A DNA stretch of 48,420 nucleotides from Bacteroidota bacterium (GCA_024743405.1 JANSWP010000054.1:1-48420), one strand, 5' to 3'; numbered from the stretch's first letter, positions 28,262 to 37,404 are shown. Notes: a model not told the origin generated them from the letters alone. Program-made: numbers and translations.

Positions 28262-29692
28262 TTATATAATCTCTCCTCTCAAAGTAGCGCTTGTAGATTC
28301 GGTCACTTTTACCTGTACATATTGTGAAGGTTGATGATTCCCTTTTTTAGGAAAGATGATCATCTTATTTTGTGTGTTTCGACCTTTCCATTCTTGATCT
28401 GACCGTTTCGAGTCTCCCTCTATTAATACTTTATAGGTCTTTCCAATATCTTTTTGTAAATTTTTGAAAGAAACCTGACTTTGAATTCGAATTACCTCCG
28501 CAAGTCGGCGTTTTTTTACTTCCAATGGCACATCATCCTCGTATTTTCTAGCTGCCATTGTTCCTGGTCTTTCAGAATAAAAGAACATATAGGACATCGT
28601 ATAATTTGCCCATTCTATCATACTCAATGTATCTTGGTGTTCTTCCTCTGTTTCTGAACAGAAGCCTGTAATTATGTCAGAAGAGATGGCACAATCGGGC
28701 ATGATTTCATAGATACGACGAACTTTATCCATGTACCATTCACGGTCGTAAGTCCGATTCATCAATTCCAAAACACGGCTATTGCCAGATTGAACTGGTA
28801 AGTGAATATACTTGCATATATTTTCATAGTCTCGCATCGTATATAGAACCTCATCAGTAATGTCCTTAGGATGTGAAGTAGAGAAACGAATGCGTAAATC
28901 TGGATGAACTTTGGCAACCATTTCCAACAAATTGGCGAATGTGACCACCTTTTCGGTTTCTGGGTTTTTCCATTTATAAGAATCTACATTTTGACCTAAA
29001 AGGGTTACTTCTCTATATCCTCTTTCGTACAAATCAGTGGCTTCAGCTACAATACTAAATGGCTCTCGACTACGCTCTCGTCCTCGTGTAAAAGGAACCA
29101 CACAAAAAGAGCACATATTATCACAACCACGCATAATGGAAATAAAACCAGAAACTCCATTTGAGTCTAATCTGAGTGGGCTAATATCCGCATATGTTTC
29201 TTCCCTTGAAAGCAATACATTGACTCCTTTTTCACCTTCTTCTACCGTTGAAACCAATTTTGGTAAATCGCGATACGCATCGGGTCCAACCACCAAATCA
29301 ACTAACTTTTCTTGTTCTAATAGTTTCTTTTTCAATCGTTCCGCCATACAACCTAACACGCCAACCATTGTGCCCGGTCTGGATCTCTTTACCTTATCGA
29401 AAATCCTTAAACGCTTTCTGACTGTATCTTCTGCTTTTTCGCGAATCGAGCAGGTATTGATTAAAATCAAATCCGACTCTTCCATATTTCGAGTTGCACT
29501 AAAACCAACATCAGCTAACACAGAAGCTACGATTTCACTATCACTGAAATTCATCGCACAACCATAACTTTCGATATAGAACTTTTTACCTTTTGGGGCT
29601 TCTTTTTCGGTTTGCTCGTTGAAAAATACTTCTCCTTGCTTAAGCTCGTCAATGTTCTTTATGCTAAGGAGCGTTGGATTGTCATTATACAT
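28262..29692 (-). CDS. miaB: tRNA-2-methylthio-N6-dimethylallyladenosine synthase MiaB
   Basis: A 476-residue radical SAM methylthiotransferase. The N-terminal UPF0004 domain has its three cluster cysteines in [23 protein letters not shown] and LGCMAERL. The radical SAM cluster motif is CDNMCSFC (CxxxCxxC), and a TRAM domain ends the protein. It adds a methylthio group to i6A37 of tRNAs that read UNN codons. The length and motif spacing are normal. It heads the miaB - sigma-54 activator - lptE group; the gaps are 73 bp and then about 360 bp with a repeat element inside. Confidence 0.95.
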   Translation of the reverse strand: MYNDNPTLLSIKNIDELKQGEVFFNEQTEKEAPKGKKFYIESYGCAMNFSDSEIVASVLADVGFSATRNMEESDLILINTCSIREKAEDTVRKRLRIFDKVKRSRPGTMVGVLGCMAERLKKKLLEQEKLVDLVVGPDAYRDLPKLVSTVEEGEKGVNVLLSREETYADISPLRLDSNGVSGFISIMRGCDNMCSFCVVPFTRGRERSREPFSIVAEATDLYERGYREVTLLGQNVDSYKWKNPETEKVVTFANLLEMVAKVHPDLRIRFSTSHPKDITDEVLYTMRDYENICKYIHLPVQSGNSRVLELMNRTYDREWYMDKVRRIYEIMPDCAISSDIITGFCSETEEEHQDTLSMIEWANYTMSYMFFYSERPGTMAARKYEDDVPLEVKKRRLAEVIRIQSQVSFKNLQKDIGKTYKVLIEGDSKRSDQEWKGRNTQNKMIIFPKKGNHQPSQYVQVKVTESTSATLRGEII

Positions 29693-29797
29693 GAAATGAT
29701 TGATTGTTAATTTGCTTCGAATTTTTAATGACCTTTTTTTGGAACTACGAAACCTCCAAATTATTCAGTCATTTTCCTCGTTTTTGAAAAAAGTATG

Positions 29798-29805
29798 CAA
29801 AGATA
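29798..29805 (-). promoter_or_regulatory. Bacteroidota -7 promoter box for miaB
   Basis: TATCTTTG on the minus strand matches TAnnTTTG; a possible -33 TTG lies at 29830-29828 with a 22-base spacer. The leader to the miaB ATG is about 100 bases, long for this window. Confidence 0.5.
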
Positions 29806-29912
29806 AGGAAAAAGAGGTTGACTGTGACAAAATGTCAGCAATTCTTATGATTCTTGAAAATGATTATTTTCAGAATGTTACCCTGGTTACAATTTAACAG
29901 CAAGAAGAAAGA

Positions 29913-29920
29913 TACTTTTG
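29913..29920 (+). promoter_or_regulatory. Bacteroidota -7 promoter box for the YHS protein gene
   Basis: TACTTTTG matches TAnnTTTG and ends 11 bases before the ATG at 29932. It lies inside the longer open frame and so argues against the upstream starts. Confidence 0.55.
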
Positions 29921-29931
29921 CCAATAAAAAT

Positions 29932-30381
29932 ATGTTTCGAACTTTCATTTGCTTTTTGTTATTGTCTCCCTTTGTTTCCATGGGACAGAAAACCATTGAT
30001 TATAACCAGACAAATGGATATATCGCAGATGGTTATGATGTTACTACTTACTTTAAAGGAAATCCTAAAGAGGGGAGTAAGAAATTTATTACCTCTTTGA
30101 ATGGCATAAAATTCAAATTCGTAAATCAGGAAAATTTAGATTTATTTAATGAAAACCCTCAAAAATTTTCACCTAAATATGGTGGTTGGTGTGCTTATGC
30201 AATGGGTACAAAAGGAGAAAAAGTGACGGTTAATCCAGAAACTTATGAAATTCGAAATGGTGAACTATACCTTTTCTATAATGCTTTTTTTACCAATACG
30301 TTAGAGAAATGGAAAGAAGAAGGTGCTGAGAAGTTGAAAGTAAAGGCTAATGAGCATTGGGAGGCTATTAAGTTTAAATAG
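29932..30381 (+). CDS. Secreted YHS domain-containing protein
   Basis: A 149-residue protein with a signal peptide (MFRTFICFLLLSPFVSMGQ). The YHS domain follows: ADGYDVTTYF, then GIKFKFVNQENLDLFNENPQKFSPKYGGWCAYAMG. YHS domains are thought to bind metals and are found in P-type ATPases and small periplasmic proteins. The single cysteine in GGWCAYAMG is the typical position. Function in this subfamily is not established. I chose the ATG at 29932 because it opens the signal peptide and follows a promoter box. It is convergent with the TonB receptor gene. Confidence 0.82.
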   Translation: MFRTFICFLLLSPFVSMGQKTIDYNQTNGYIADGYDVTTYFKGNPKEGSKKFITSLNGIKFKFVNQENLDLFNENPQKFSPKYGGWCAYAMGTKGEKVTVNPETYEIRNGELYLFYNAFFTNTLEKWKEEGAEKLKVKANEHWEAIKFK

Positions 30382-30389
30382 GGATTTTA

Positions 30390-30535
30390 AAATTGTTGTA
30401 ACTATCGAATAAAGATAAGTGCTTGGACAGAAATAAGTAGCATATGGCGAGTATTTTTAACGAAATATGGTGAAAAAATAGTCCGTCATAATATGTGTGA
30501 GTTATTTCTGTCCAAGCACTTAGTTACAACAATTT
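30390..30535. repeat. Outer 14-bp inverted repeat enclosing element E3
   Basis: AAATTGTTGTAACT (30390-30403) and AGTTACAACAATTT (30522-30535) are exact reverse complements and bracket the element at 30416-30522, sharing one base with its right end. Twelve bases separate arm and element on the left. An ancestral terminator hairpin between the convergent YHS and TonB genes would explain this, with the element inserted in its loop. Confidence 0.6.
30416..30522 (+). repeat. Intergenic core-element copy E3, internal-deletion form (107 bp)
   Basis: Terminal arms are exact: AAGTGCTTGGACAGAAATAA on the left and its complement at the right end (21 bp including the outer T/A). The core GCGAGTATTTTTAACG is at 30447-30462. 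From the core to the right end it appears identical to the 166-bp copy at 41259-41424. It lacks about 59 bases on the left, including the CGAGGCAAAAA segment and the inner hairpin. Both copies are flanked by TA. Confidence 0.85.
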
Positions 30536-30545
30536 GAGTTTCGTT

Positions 30546-32948
30546 TTAGAATTTGAAGTCCGCTCTAACGGTGATATTCCTTGGTGCTCTTATTGAGCCA
30601 GGTCTGCTAGTCGTTTCAGAATTTAAAAGGTTTTCCCCGATCAACGAGACCTTTGCCATATCATTCACGTAGTAAGCAATCCGACCATTTACTCTGAGGT
30701 CGCCATTATTGGCTGCTCTATATTCGGTTAGTCCTGGGACAATTGTAGATTCAAAAACATCATCAATATTGAGCATCTTTGAATTATAGATCACTGCTAA
30801 TCCAGCAGAGAATTTCTCTGTGATTTTTGACTCCACATCCAATTTAAAAGTATGTCTAAATCTATACTTTAAAATGTTTTGACAATTGTCACGATTGGGG
30901 TCATCTACTTCACTACAAATGGAAGACCCAGCTGCATTCAGGTAGCCTTCTGTTGTTCGAATGGTAGGGTCATCAAAAATGGGTGTCCATTCTTTAAATT
31001 GTGGATCTAAATAAGTATATCCCATCAAGAGTGTTGTTTCTTTCCCTGCAAATCTCCCAGTTCCAGCAATAGTTGTTTCAAGTCCTCTAATTCTGGTATC
31101 CCCTACATTTACGGATTGAAAGCCAGGTATTGGATTACCAAAAGGAGCGGGATTTGGAATATTAAATTCCATCATGTTTTGATACTCTGACCAAAATGCA
31201 GCTATATCTAGGAATCCTTTAAAATTGGAAACTTGAAATCCTTGTTTGATTCCAATTTCAGCAGACCAACCTGTTTCTGGCTCTAACTCGGGATTTGGAT
31301 AAATCGGGAACCCGCCACCAAAAGAAGTAATAATATACTTTTCAGCAATTGTTGGGAAACGATATCCTTGACCAAAGGAAGAGCGCAAATAGGTCGCTTG
31401 CCCCAGTTTATAGTTCGCACCAAATCTAAAAACGGGTCGTGCATCGGAATTGTCTCCTGCTGCGACATTAATCGGAAGCGGAAAATCTCGTATTACGATT
31501 TCGCCCTTCAACGTATCTGGAGCACTTATATGATTTTGCTCGTACCTGAATCCAGCTGAAAGATTCAATCGGTCTCCAAATTTTTTATCTAGTTGTAGAT
31601 ACCCAGCTGTGTTTCTGGAATTTAAAGTATTACCACCATAAAGCTCTGCCTTTACAAAAGAACTTTGATTGACAATACCTGCGGTGGCAATTAAACCAAT
31701 TTCTTTAAAATTTTTCTGAAACTGGTATTCTGCATAATAAACTTCAGATCTATTGGACTGATCTGCTTCTTCTGAACCCGTATTATTTTTGACCTTGAAG
31801 AATCGTCCAGTTAACTTATGTCGGTTACCATTGTCATCAAAATAAGTGACAAATGGGTCTATATTAAACCGGGTGTTATCAGAATTGGACAATGCTAGAA
31901 CTTCAGGTTTTTGATAAATTAAGGAGTCTGAATCGCCCCAAAAGAAGTAGGAATTTCCTTTGCTTCTGTTAAAGTTGGAGTTTAGTCCTACAGAAAGTCG
32001 ATCGGTAATTCTATACCTTAAATTCATATTTAACCGACCTCTCTCAGTACCTGAGTCTTTATTAACGCTTTTGTTTTTTCTAAAATATCCGCCAGTGACC
32101 AAGTCTAATTTTCCAATTTTTCTCCTATGAGAGCCTGCTAATCCAACAGCATAGGGTTGATCACCTGTCTCTTCCCACCATGCTTTATACTTATCTGATG
32201 GATTCATGTAATAGGTGTAAAAAGGCGCAATTTTAGTTTGGGGTTCATTGGTTGGATACGCCGTTCTAACATTAATAATTCCATTCAAAGCGGAAGAACC
32301 ATACAAAGCGGAAGCCGCTCCTTTTACGATCTCTACTTGACTGATGTTTTCAAGAGGTACGTCATTCCATTGGGGAAATCCCGCATCTGCTTGTAAGATG
32401 GGAATGTCATCGACTAATAATAAAACCCTACTGCCTGCTCCATAAGAAAAACCAGAGCCGCCTCTGATATTTGCTTGTCCTCCTACCATGTCTACTCCTG
32501 GCACTTTTGCTAAGACATCAGAAATCGCTGATTTATTAGTATTATCAATTAGATTAGGCTTCAAAACTGCCAAGGAAACCGTAACCTCTCCTAGTGGTTT
32601 TTCAAATTTTCCGCTGGTTACAGTTGCTGTGTTTAGGATATTCGTTTCCTCCGCCAATGTTTTATCAATAATTTTTTCTTCTCCAGCAGCAATTTCAATA
32701 GATTCAATAATCGTTTGAAACCCTACATAACGAAATTCAATTTCATACGATCCAGGTTCGACGGAAAGAACATAAGTTCCATCATATTCTGTGATTGTAC
32801 CAATATCACCTATTTTGATAGTTGCTGCAATTAAGGGGTCTTTGGTCGTTGCATCCAAAATGGTTCCTGAAATTTTAGCATTTTGGGCAAAAAGAGAAGT
32901 GCCTAAAAACAAGGCCAACAAAAGCAGAGTGGTGCCAAATTTATTCAT
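30546..32948 (-). CDS. TonB-dependent outer-membrane receptor with carboxypeptidase-like N-terminal domain
   Basis: An 800-residue protein. A signal peptide (MNKFGTTLLLLALFLGTSLFA) is followed by a carboxypeptidase-regulatory-like beta-sandwich (about 25-110, GTILDATTKDPLIAATIKI). The plug domain (about 120-240) contains VPGVDMVGGQANIRGGSGF, LLVDDIPILQADAG and IEIVKG-like VEIVKGAASALYGSSALNG. A 22-strand-type barrel follows to a C-terminal strand ending VRADFKF. It imports a large ligand, such as a metal chelate, vitamin or oligosaccharide, using TonB energy. No SusD partner is adjacent, which argues against a classical glycan-uptake pair. The ligand is unknown. Confidence 0.92.
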   Translation of the reverse strand: MNKFGTTLLLLALFLGTSLFAQNAKISGTILDATTKDPLIAATIKIGDIGTITEYDGTYVLSVEPGSYEIEFRYVGFQTIIESIEIAAGEEKIIDKTLAEETNILNTATVTSGKFEKPLGEVTVSLAVLKPNLIDNTNKSAISDVLAKVPGVDMVGGQANIRGGSGFSYGAGSRVLLLVDDIPILQADAGFPQWNDVPLENISQVEIVKGAASALYGSSALNGIINVRTAYPTNEPQTKIAPFYTYYMNPSDKYKAWWEETGDQPYAVGLAGSHRRKIGKLDLVTGGYFRKNKSVNKDSGTERGRLNMNLRYRITDRLSVGLNSNFNRSKGNSYFFWGDSDSLIYQKPEVLALSNSDNTRFNIDPFVTYFDDNGNRHKLTGRFFKVKNNTGSEEADQSNRSEVYYAEYQFQKNFKEIGLIATAGIVNQSSFVKAELYGGNTLNSRNTAGYLQLDKKFGDRLNLSAGFRYEQNHISAPDTLKGEIVIRDFPLPINVAAGDNSDARPVFRFGANYKLGQATYLRSSFGQGYRFPTIAEKYIITSFGGGFPIYPNPELEPETGWSAEIGIKQGFQVSNFKGFLDIAAFWSEYQNMMEFNIPNPAPFGNPIPGFQSVNVGDTRIRGLETTIAGTGRFAGKETTLLMGYTYLDPQFKEWTPIFDDPTIRTTEGYLNAAGSSICSEVDDPNRDNCQNILKYRFRHTFKLDVESKITEKFSAGLAVIYNSKMLNIDDVFESTIVPGLTEYRAANNGDLRVNGRIAYYVNDMAKVSLIGENLLNSETTSRPGSIRAPRNITVRADFKF

Positions 32949-33179
32949 AAATAACTTTTTTGTTCTAAAATATCCTCAAGCTGAAGTTTCGAGAATAAAC
33001 TTCAAACTAGGCTTAATTAGTGCATCGTAAGGTATTGGGAAATATATTCTCAGGATTAATATTTAGATGAATGTTTGTAGGAGTACTCAAGTGTGGGTTT
33101 TCCATAAATCCATTTTTTAGCAAAATGGTAACCATTAGGTAGTCGTGTCAAGGTGTAAAAATAACTTTTTTATTGAAAA
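32949..33179. other. 231-bp intergenic region
   Basis: No gene is seen. Similar AT-rich sequences AATAACTTTTTT occur near both ends (about 32952 and 33160), as direct repeats. A small hairpin CCATTTT-TTAGC-AAAATGG lies near 33110-33128. No clear promoter box was found for the TonB receptor. Confidence 0.35.
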
Positions 33180-34364
33180 TTAATAAAGCAAAGGAAATGC
33201 TTTTACCCAAAAGAAATAAGTGGCTAACAAGCCTGCCAATGATAAGCCTCCGAGAATTAGCTTTTTGCTTTTACCATATAAACCAATAAAACATAATAAG
33301 CATCCCATCCAATAAAATAAAGTTGTTATCATCGCTGCTCGAAATCCAACGCCTTTTAAGTTCTCCCATGAAATGATGATAAGGTACATCGCTCCAAAAA
33401 GAACTAATCCTAGATGAATCAATGCACTGGATTTGACTAGGTTTTCGTAAGGGAAGTTCTTATCGAAAAAACCTTGGATTTGTTTAGCAATTAATAATGC
33501 AAAAACGACCTGAGAAGCCAATGAAAAACTAAATATGCTTCCGATTATCCAACAAAAAGAAATAAGTGCTAGCTCTTCGCCTTGTCTTAGTCTTTTAAAC
33601 ATATTCCAAAGACCAGAAGGGAAAAATGCAAACCATGGGAGTATCCCTAATAATAGTATCCCTAAATAAATAGGAAATTTCAAAAAGGGTGATTTGAAAA
33701 ACTCGACATAGGAAGATTGGAATGAAAAGATATCTAAAAAATAGAGTGCTAAACTTAAGAAAAAGGGTACCACCCAAATCCAGAGAGACTTTAATGTTTT
33801 TCCTTTTGGATGAATAAAAAATAACAACAAACTCATTAATAATGTAAAAAGGAAGGTACTAAAAGGGTTAATCAACGCTCCAAATAATACGGCTACCAAA
33901 CCAGTCTGTTTCCATTTCTGTAATGGCTGTTTAAGGAAAAAAATCAAAGAAAATGCAATGCATGTTTGGGAAGAAAGCAACCATATGTCCGAGGTCGCAA
34001 ATTTGGCCATATTAACGGTCAAAAAAGAAGAGCCTAATACGAGTAGGGTATAAAAAATAGTTTGTTCACCGAATATCTTCTTACCGAGGTTGTGAATTCC
34101 TAAAAAAGTGAGGAGTAAAATCAGTACCCCTGGAATTCTTAAAAAGAATCGGTCTTGATTAATGTAGCTAAGTTGAGTTAAAATAAAGGAAGGTAGATTT
34201 GTTGGTTTATCAAGAGTTGGGATTGGATCGACTATTATTTGCGTACCTATACTTTCTCTTTCTTCCATCCAAAAATCGCTTGTACTGTTACTGACAAATA
34301 AATTAGTCACTAATAGGAAAAAAACAATACCTGCAAAAACCTTTATTTGAGTGGCTTGATTCAT
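33180..34364 (-). CDS. Polytopic membrane protein resembling GT-C/ArnT glycosyltransferases
   Basis: A 394-residue protein with about ten to eleven membrane spans. After the first span the loop SDFWMEERESIGTQIIVDPIP has acidic residues where PMT/ArnT-type enzymes carry catalytic acids. LRIPGVLILLLTFLGIHNLGKKIFG followed by MAKFATSDIWLLSSQT resembles the family pattern of ArnT-like lipid-linked sugar transferases. It lacks the usual large C-terminal soluble domain, so it is a short form. The substrate is unknown. A promoter box precedes it by 22 bases. Confidence 0.6.
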   Translation of the reverse strand: MNQATQIKVFAGIVFFLLVTNLFVSNSTSDFWMEERESIGTQIIVDPIPTLDKPTNLPSFILTQLSYINQDRFFLRIPGVLILLLTFLGIHNLGKKIFGEQTIFYTLLVLGSSFLTVNMAKFATSDIWLLSSQTCIAFSLIFFLKQPLQKWKQTGLVAVLFGALINPFSTFLFTLLMSLLLFFIHPKGKTLKSLWIWVVPFFLSLALYFLDIFSFQSSYVEFFKSPFLKFPIYLGILLLGILPWFAFFPSGLWNMFKRLRQGEELALISFCWIIGSIFSFSLASQVVFALLIAKQIQGFFDKNFPYENLVKSSALIHLGLVLFGAMYLIIISWENLKGVGFRAAMITTLFYWMGCLLCFIGLYGKSKKLILGGLSLAGLLATYFFWVKAFPLLY

Positions 34365-34386
34365 TACGCTAATTTGAATTTTCGCG

Positions 34387-34394
34387 CAAATATA
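34387..34394 (-). promoter_or_regulatory. Bacteroidota -7 promoter box for the GT-C-like gene
   Basis: TATATTTG on the minus strand matches TAnnTTTG and ends 22 bases before the ATG at 34364. Confidence 0.55.
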
Positions 34395-34483
34395 CTTTTC
34401 CTAAGGAGAGTATCCACGTTTTCGAAATTCAAATCTGATTGTGAAGAATTTCAGATCAATATTTGAATAAATTAGTGCATTAG

Positions 34484-34566
34484 GCTTTTAAGCCCAATTT
34501 GAAACCAATTTGTTTTCGATAATTTTTTCTTTTCAGATTGCTGCTCTCGCCGCAACAAAATCTTTT
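34484..34566 (-). repeat. Dispersed repeat copy R2, coding-like
   Basis: This is the partner of 2929-3014. On the minus strand it reads GESSNLKRKNYRKQIGF and ends at TAA in the same frame and at the same position as the other copy. It lies between a T9SS type A protein gene and a polytopic membrane-protein gene, matching the context of the first copy. A 42-bp perfect palindrome is immediately adjacent. Confidence 0.55.
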
Positions 34567-34572
34567 TTGCAG

Positions 34573-34614
34573 GTGAATGAGGTGAAAATGGCTAGCCATT
34601 TTCACCTCATTCAC
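34573..34614. repeat. 42-bp perfect palindrome without a spacer
   Basis: GTGAATGAGGTGAAAATGGC plus T is followed directly by its exact reverse complement, so 21 bp are mirrored with no loop. It lies between the Omp28-like gene and the GT-C-like gene and could act as a transcript-ending stem. There is no T run. Long perfect palindromes are usually unstable in cells with active SbcCD, which this genome encodes. Confidence 0.9.
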
Positions 34615-34744
34615 TTGTTTGATTCTTTCGCAAAGGTATTTTCTGGCACAAGCCATAAAAAATCTAGTACCTCTCCAAATAAATCTTGCATAAACAAGGC
34701 AAAAAATCAATAGGAAACCCAATTATGTCCAATCATTTATTTGG

Positions 34745-35803
34745 CTATTTAAAAATCAACGACTTAGTTTTTATGCTATCATTGATTTTCATTCTGATGA
34801 AATATTGCCCTGAGCCACCAACTTGATCTTTCAGTATGTCAAAATGGTGCTTCCCTTTAGCGAAATAATTGTTTGATAAATTTAAAACAGATCTTCCTAA
34901 CACATCAAATATCTCTAACTCCATATCTTCAAAAGTTTCAGATAAAATCACTTCAACTTTTGTTGAGTTTTCTGAAACAGTTGGCATAATATTCATACCT
35001 GCCAAATTTGATGGGATTTCAGCAATGGAACTCACATTTTGGTCAAATTGGTCAACCATAAAAGTGTTAACTATGGTATAATTACCATTGGCGTCTTGAT
35101 TCCAAATAATACCAACAATTTCATAGTGTTTATTCAATACATCTGATAAGATGAAACTATGAGTTTTGTCGAATTCAGTCCCTGCGGTTATTGAACCTTC
35201 AAAAAAAGTTTCCCCAAAGGAATTTCCAATCAATGATTGGCGCAATACTTTTTCATGAACAGCATCATTTCCTTGACTAGCTTGAAAATTAATGACTTCG
35301 TTTTCAACTAAATAAAGCCCTAGATTGAACTTTCCAGCTGCATCTTGGAAAAACTTTGTTTTAGTTTCCAAATATACTTCTTGGATATCTTCTGAATAAT
35401 AGGCATTAATACCCACGTTTGCGACTGGATTAATATTGTTGAAGGTAGATTCTACTTGATCTCGTATTTCCTCTTTATCTGTTTGCCAGTTGTTAGAAGA
35501 AGCTGATTGATCTACCTCGTTTAGGAAAAATCTTGGTTGACCTAAAGCGCCAAAGTGATTGGTGATTTCTAAAGATGGTGTATTCATTAGGTCTCCACTA
35601 TAATGAGCTGCCAATAAGATGGCTGGACCTTCTGTTTCTTCAACTAATGATTCAAAGAGGTTCCAGCCCCAGCTACCACAAGGTGGGCACCAGGTAGCCG
35701 TCCTTTTAAAAATAACGCTGCGCTGAACCTCTTCAACGTCCTGTGCCGTTAATGTAAGGGCGAAAAAACAAAATGCAGAAAGCGTAAAAATAAATTTCTT
35801 CAT
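34745..35803 (-). CDS. Omp28-like thioredoxin-fold protein with T9SS type A sorting domain
   Basis: A 352-residue protein with a signal peptide (MKKFIFTLSAFCFFALTLTA). A thioredoxin-like domain carries the motif WCPPC (C39, C42) in FKRTATWCPPCGSWGW, then an Omp28-type beta-rich region. The last 80 residues (from NIMPTVSENSTKVEVIL, with LEIFDVLGRSVLNL and FIRMKINDSIKTKSLIFK) form the type A T9SS C-terminal sorting signal. It is probably secreted through T9SS. The CxxC suggests a thiol-redox or metal-binding role, which is inference. It is divergent from purC, with two repeat elements between. Confidence 0.85.
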   Translation of the reverse strand: MKKFIFTLSAFCFFALTLTAQDVEEVQRSVIFKRTATWCPPCGSWGWNLFESLVEETEGPAILLAAHYSGDLMNTPSLEITNHFGALGQPRFFLNEVDQSASSNNWQTDKEEIRDQVESTFNNINPVANVGINAYYSEDIQEVYLETKTKFFQDAAGKFNLGLYLVENEVINFQASQGNDAVHEKVLRQSLIGNSFGETFFEGSITAGTEFDKTHSFILSDVLNKHYEIVGIIWNQDANGNYTIVNTFMVDQFDQNVSSIAEIPSNLAGMNIMPTVSENSTKVEVILSETFEDMELEIFDVLGRSVLNLSNNYFAKGKHHFDILKDQVGGSGQYFIRMKINDSIKTKSLIFK

Positions 35804-35932
35804 AGGATTGATATAGGTTTCAAAAGCCCTTAATTAGTTGCCATTTTACAGTTAAATCAAGTTTTGATTATCAACTGCTTACGACCCTTAGTTATGGACT
35901 TTTTTTAATAATTACTTTTTGGATTTGATGAT

Positions 35933-36095
35933 AGACTTTATTCCAGAAAATATTCTATGGCTAGAAATTAGTCTTTTGTCCTCACTCTTCGTCACGTACT
36001 CGTCTTAATAACTATGGCTATTAGGCTCCGTGCGTTTCTCGATTGAGCGCAAAATCCAAAATTTCTATCTCCATAATACTTTTGGAATAAAGTCT
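35933..36095 (-). repeat. Intergenic core-element copy E4a, divergent subfamily
   Basis: Terminal arms AGACTTTATTCCA (35933-35945) and TGGAATAAAGTCT (36083-36095) are exact complements. On the minus strand it contains TCGAG, AAACGCA, an inner hairpin TAATAGC-CATA-GTTATTA (36023-36006) and GAGTACGTGACG, which align in order with the family core. Loop CATA is the same as in the copy at 39693-39857, while the stem sequence differs. This is the most divergent member. Confidence 0.65.
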
Positions 36096-36212
36096 GATAA
36101 ATGTTGTAATCCTGAGAATTTAAACGCTACAAATATATAGCCATTTTGAATAGAGAATTTTCAAATTTTACTCACCTTTGCCCTATAACTTACAAATGTT
36201 TAAGTTTTTATT

Positions 36213-36379
36213 TAAGGGAGGAGGAAATAAATAAGCTACTCAAATTTTAGGATATTAAATTTTTCTTTAGACGAAACAAAAAACGCAGACATACCTATAG
36301 GTATGGCGAGTATTTTTAACGATGCATAATGGAAAAATAACAAGTAAAATGGGTAGGTTATATTTTTCCTCCTCCCTAA
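36213..36379 (+). repeat. Intergenic core-element copy E4b, upstream of purC
   Basis: Terminal arms AGGGAGGAGGAAA (36215-36227) and TTTCCTCCTCCCT (36365-36377) are exact complements, and partial pairing continues inward. The inner hairpin is CATACC-TATA-GGTATG and the core GCGAGTATTTTTAACG lies at 36306-36321. The arms are a GGAGG variant of the GGAGTAGG arms of the copies at 39693 and 48109. Confidence 0.85.
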
Positions 36380-36404
36380 TCATAAAAAACTAATCCAACA
36401 AAAA

Positions 36405-37346
36405 ATGGAAAAGGCTGTTCATGAAACCGGTTATCAATTTCCAAATCAAACTAAATTTTATCGTGGAAAAGTTCGAGATGTCTACACGATCAATGATCAA
36501 TTAATCATGGTTGCTTCAGATCGAATTTCAGCTTTTGACCATATCTTACCTCGACCCATTCCATACAAAGGACAAGTCTTAAATCAAGTAGCCACCCACT
36601 TTTTGAATGCAACAAAGGATATTTGCCCCAATTGGTTGGTTGCTACTCCAGATCCTAATGTGGCTATTGGAATTGCATGTGAACCCTTTCGAATAGAGAT
36701 GGTGATAAGAGGGTATTTGACTGGACATTCCTGGAGGGTATATCGATCTGGGGGGCGAGAATTGTGTGGAGTTGTATTGCCTGAAGGTATGAAAGAGCAT
36801 GATAAGTTTCCTGCTCCGATTATCACACCAGCTACGAAAGCCGAAGAAGGACATGATGAAGATATTTCAAAAGAAGATATTATAGCACAAGGAATTGTTA
36901 GTGGTGAAGATTATGCAATTTTAGAAAAATATACTCAGGCGTTATTTGAAAGAGGGACTGAAATGGCTGCGGAGAGAGGATTGATTTTGGTCGATACAAA
37001 ATACGAATTTGGAAAAAAGGATGGCGTAATATATTTGATAGATGAGATTCACACACCGGATTCTTCCAGATATTTTTATTTAGATGGGTATGAAGAAAGG
37101 CAAGCCAATGGAGTGGGGCAAAAACAGCTATCGAAAGAATTTGTTCGGGAGTGGTTGATGGCAAATGGTTTTCAAGGGTTGGAAGGTCAAATGATGCCAA
37201 CTATGCCAGATGATTTTGTAAGATTAGTTTCGGATCGTTATATTGAGCTATATGAAACGGTGACTGGACAAAAATTTCAAAAAATCGAAACAGCTGATAT
37301 TGCAGCAAGAATTGAAGAAAATGTCCTCAATTATTTGAATAGCTAA
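36405..37346 (+). CDS. purC: SAICAR synthase PurC
   Basis: A 313-residue phosphoribosylaminoimidazole-succinocarboxamide synthase. [38 protein letters not shown] and the TRGYLTGH-like [14 protein letters not shown] are the ATP- and CAIR-binding signatures. [21 protein letters not shown] and [19 protein letters not shown] complete the family pattern. It joins CAIR and aspartate in purine synthesis. The length matches the longer PurC form common in Bacteroidota. The nearest upstream sequence is repeat element E4b. Confidence 0.96.
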   Translation: MEKAVHETGYQFPNQTKFYRGKVRDVYTINDQLIMVASDRISAFDHILPRPIPYKGQVLNQVATHFLNATKDICPNWLVATPDPNVAIGIACEPFRIEMVIRGYLTGHSWRVYRSGGRELCGVVLPEGMKEHDKFPAPIITPATKAEEGHDEDISKEDIIAQGIVSGEDYAILEKYTQALFERGTEMAAERGLILVDTKYEFGKKDGVIYLIDEIHTPDSSRYFYLDGYEERQANGVGQKQLSKEFVREWLMANGFQGLEGQMMPTMPDDFVRLVSDRYIELYETVTGQKFQKIETADIAARIEENVLNYLNS

Positions 37347-37404
37347 TCAATTATTTGAAATTTCATGATTCTCTTGAAAAATTAAAATCTATGGAATAGG
37401 CATC

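Larger units (their letters stand above)
35804..36404. other. 601-bp divergent intergenic region holding two element copies
   Basis: Between the Omp28-like gene and purC lie a minus-oriented divergent element (35933-36095) and a plus-oriented element (36213-36379), about 117 bp apart. The second ends 25 bases before the purC ATG, so it probably displaced or supplies the purC promoter. I did not find a clean TAnnTTTG box for either gene. Confidence 0.5.

Noticed and set aside
29037-29567. Long open frame antisense to miaB
   Set aside because: It lies wholly within the strongly conserved miaB gene, and its product has no recognisable motif or signal.
34480-34722. An 80-residue protein across the palindrome and repeat R2
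   Set aside because: The first part is a translation of the palindrome and AT-rich spacer, with no counterpart in the other copy. Only the last 24 codons are shared, so I list a repeat and not a gene.
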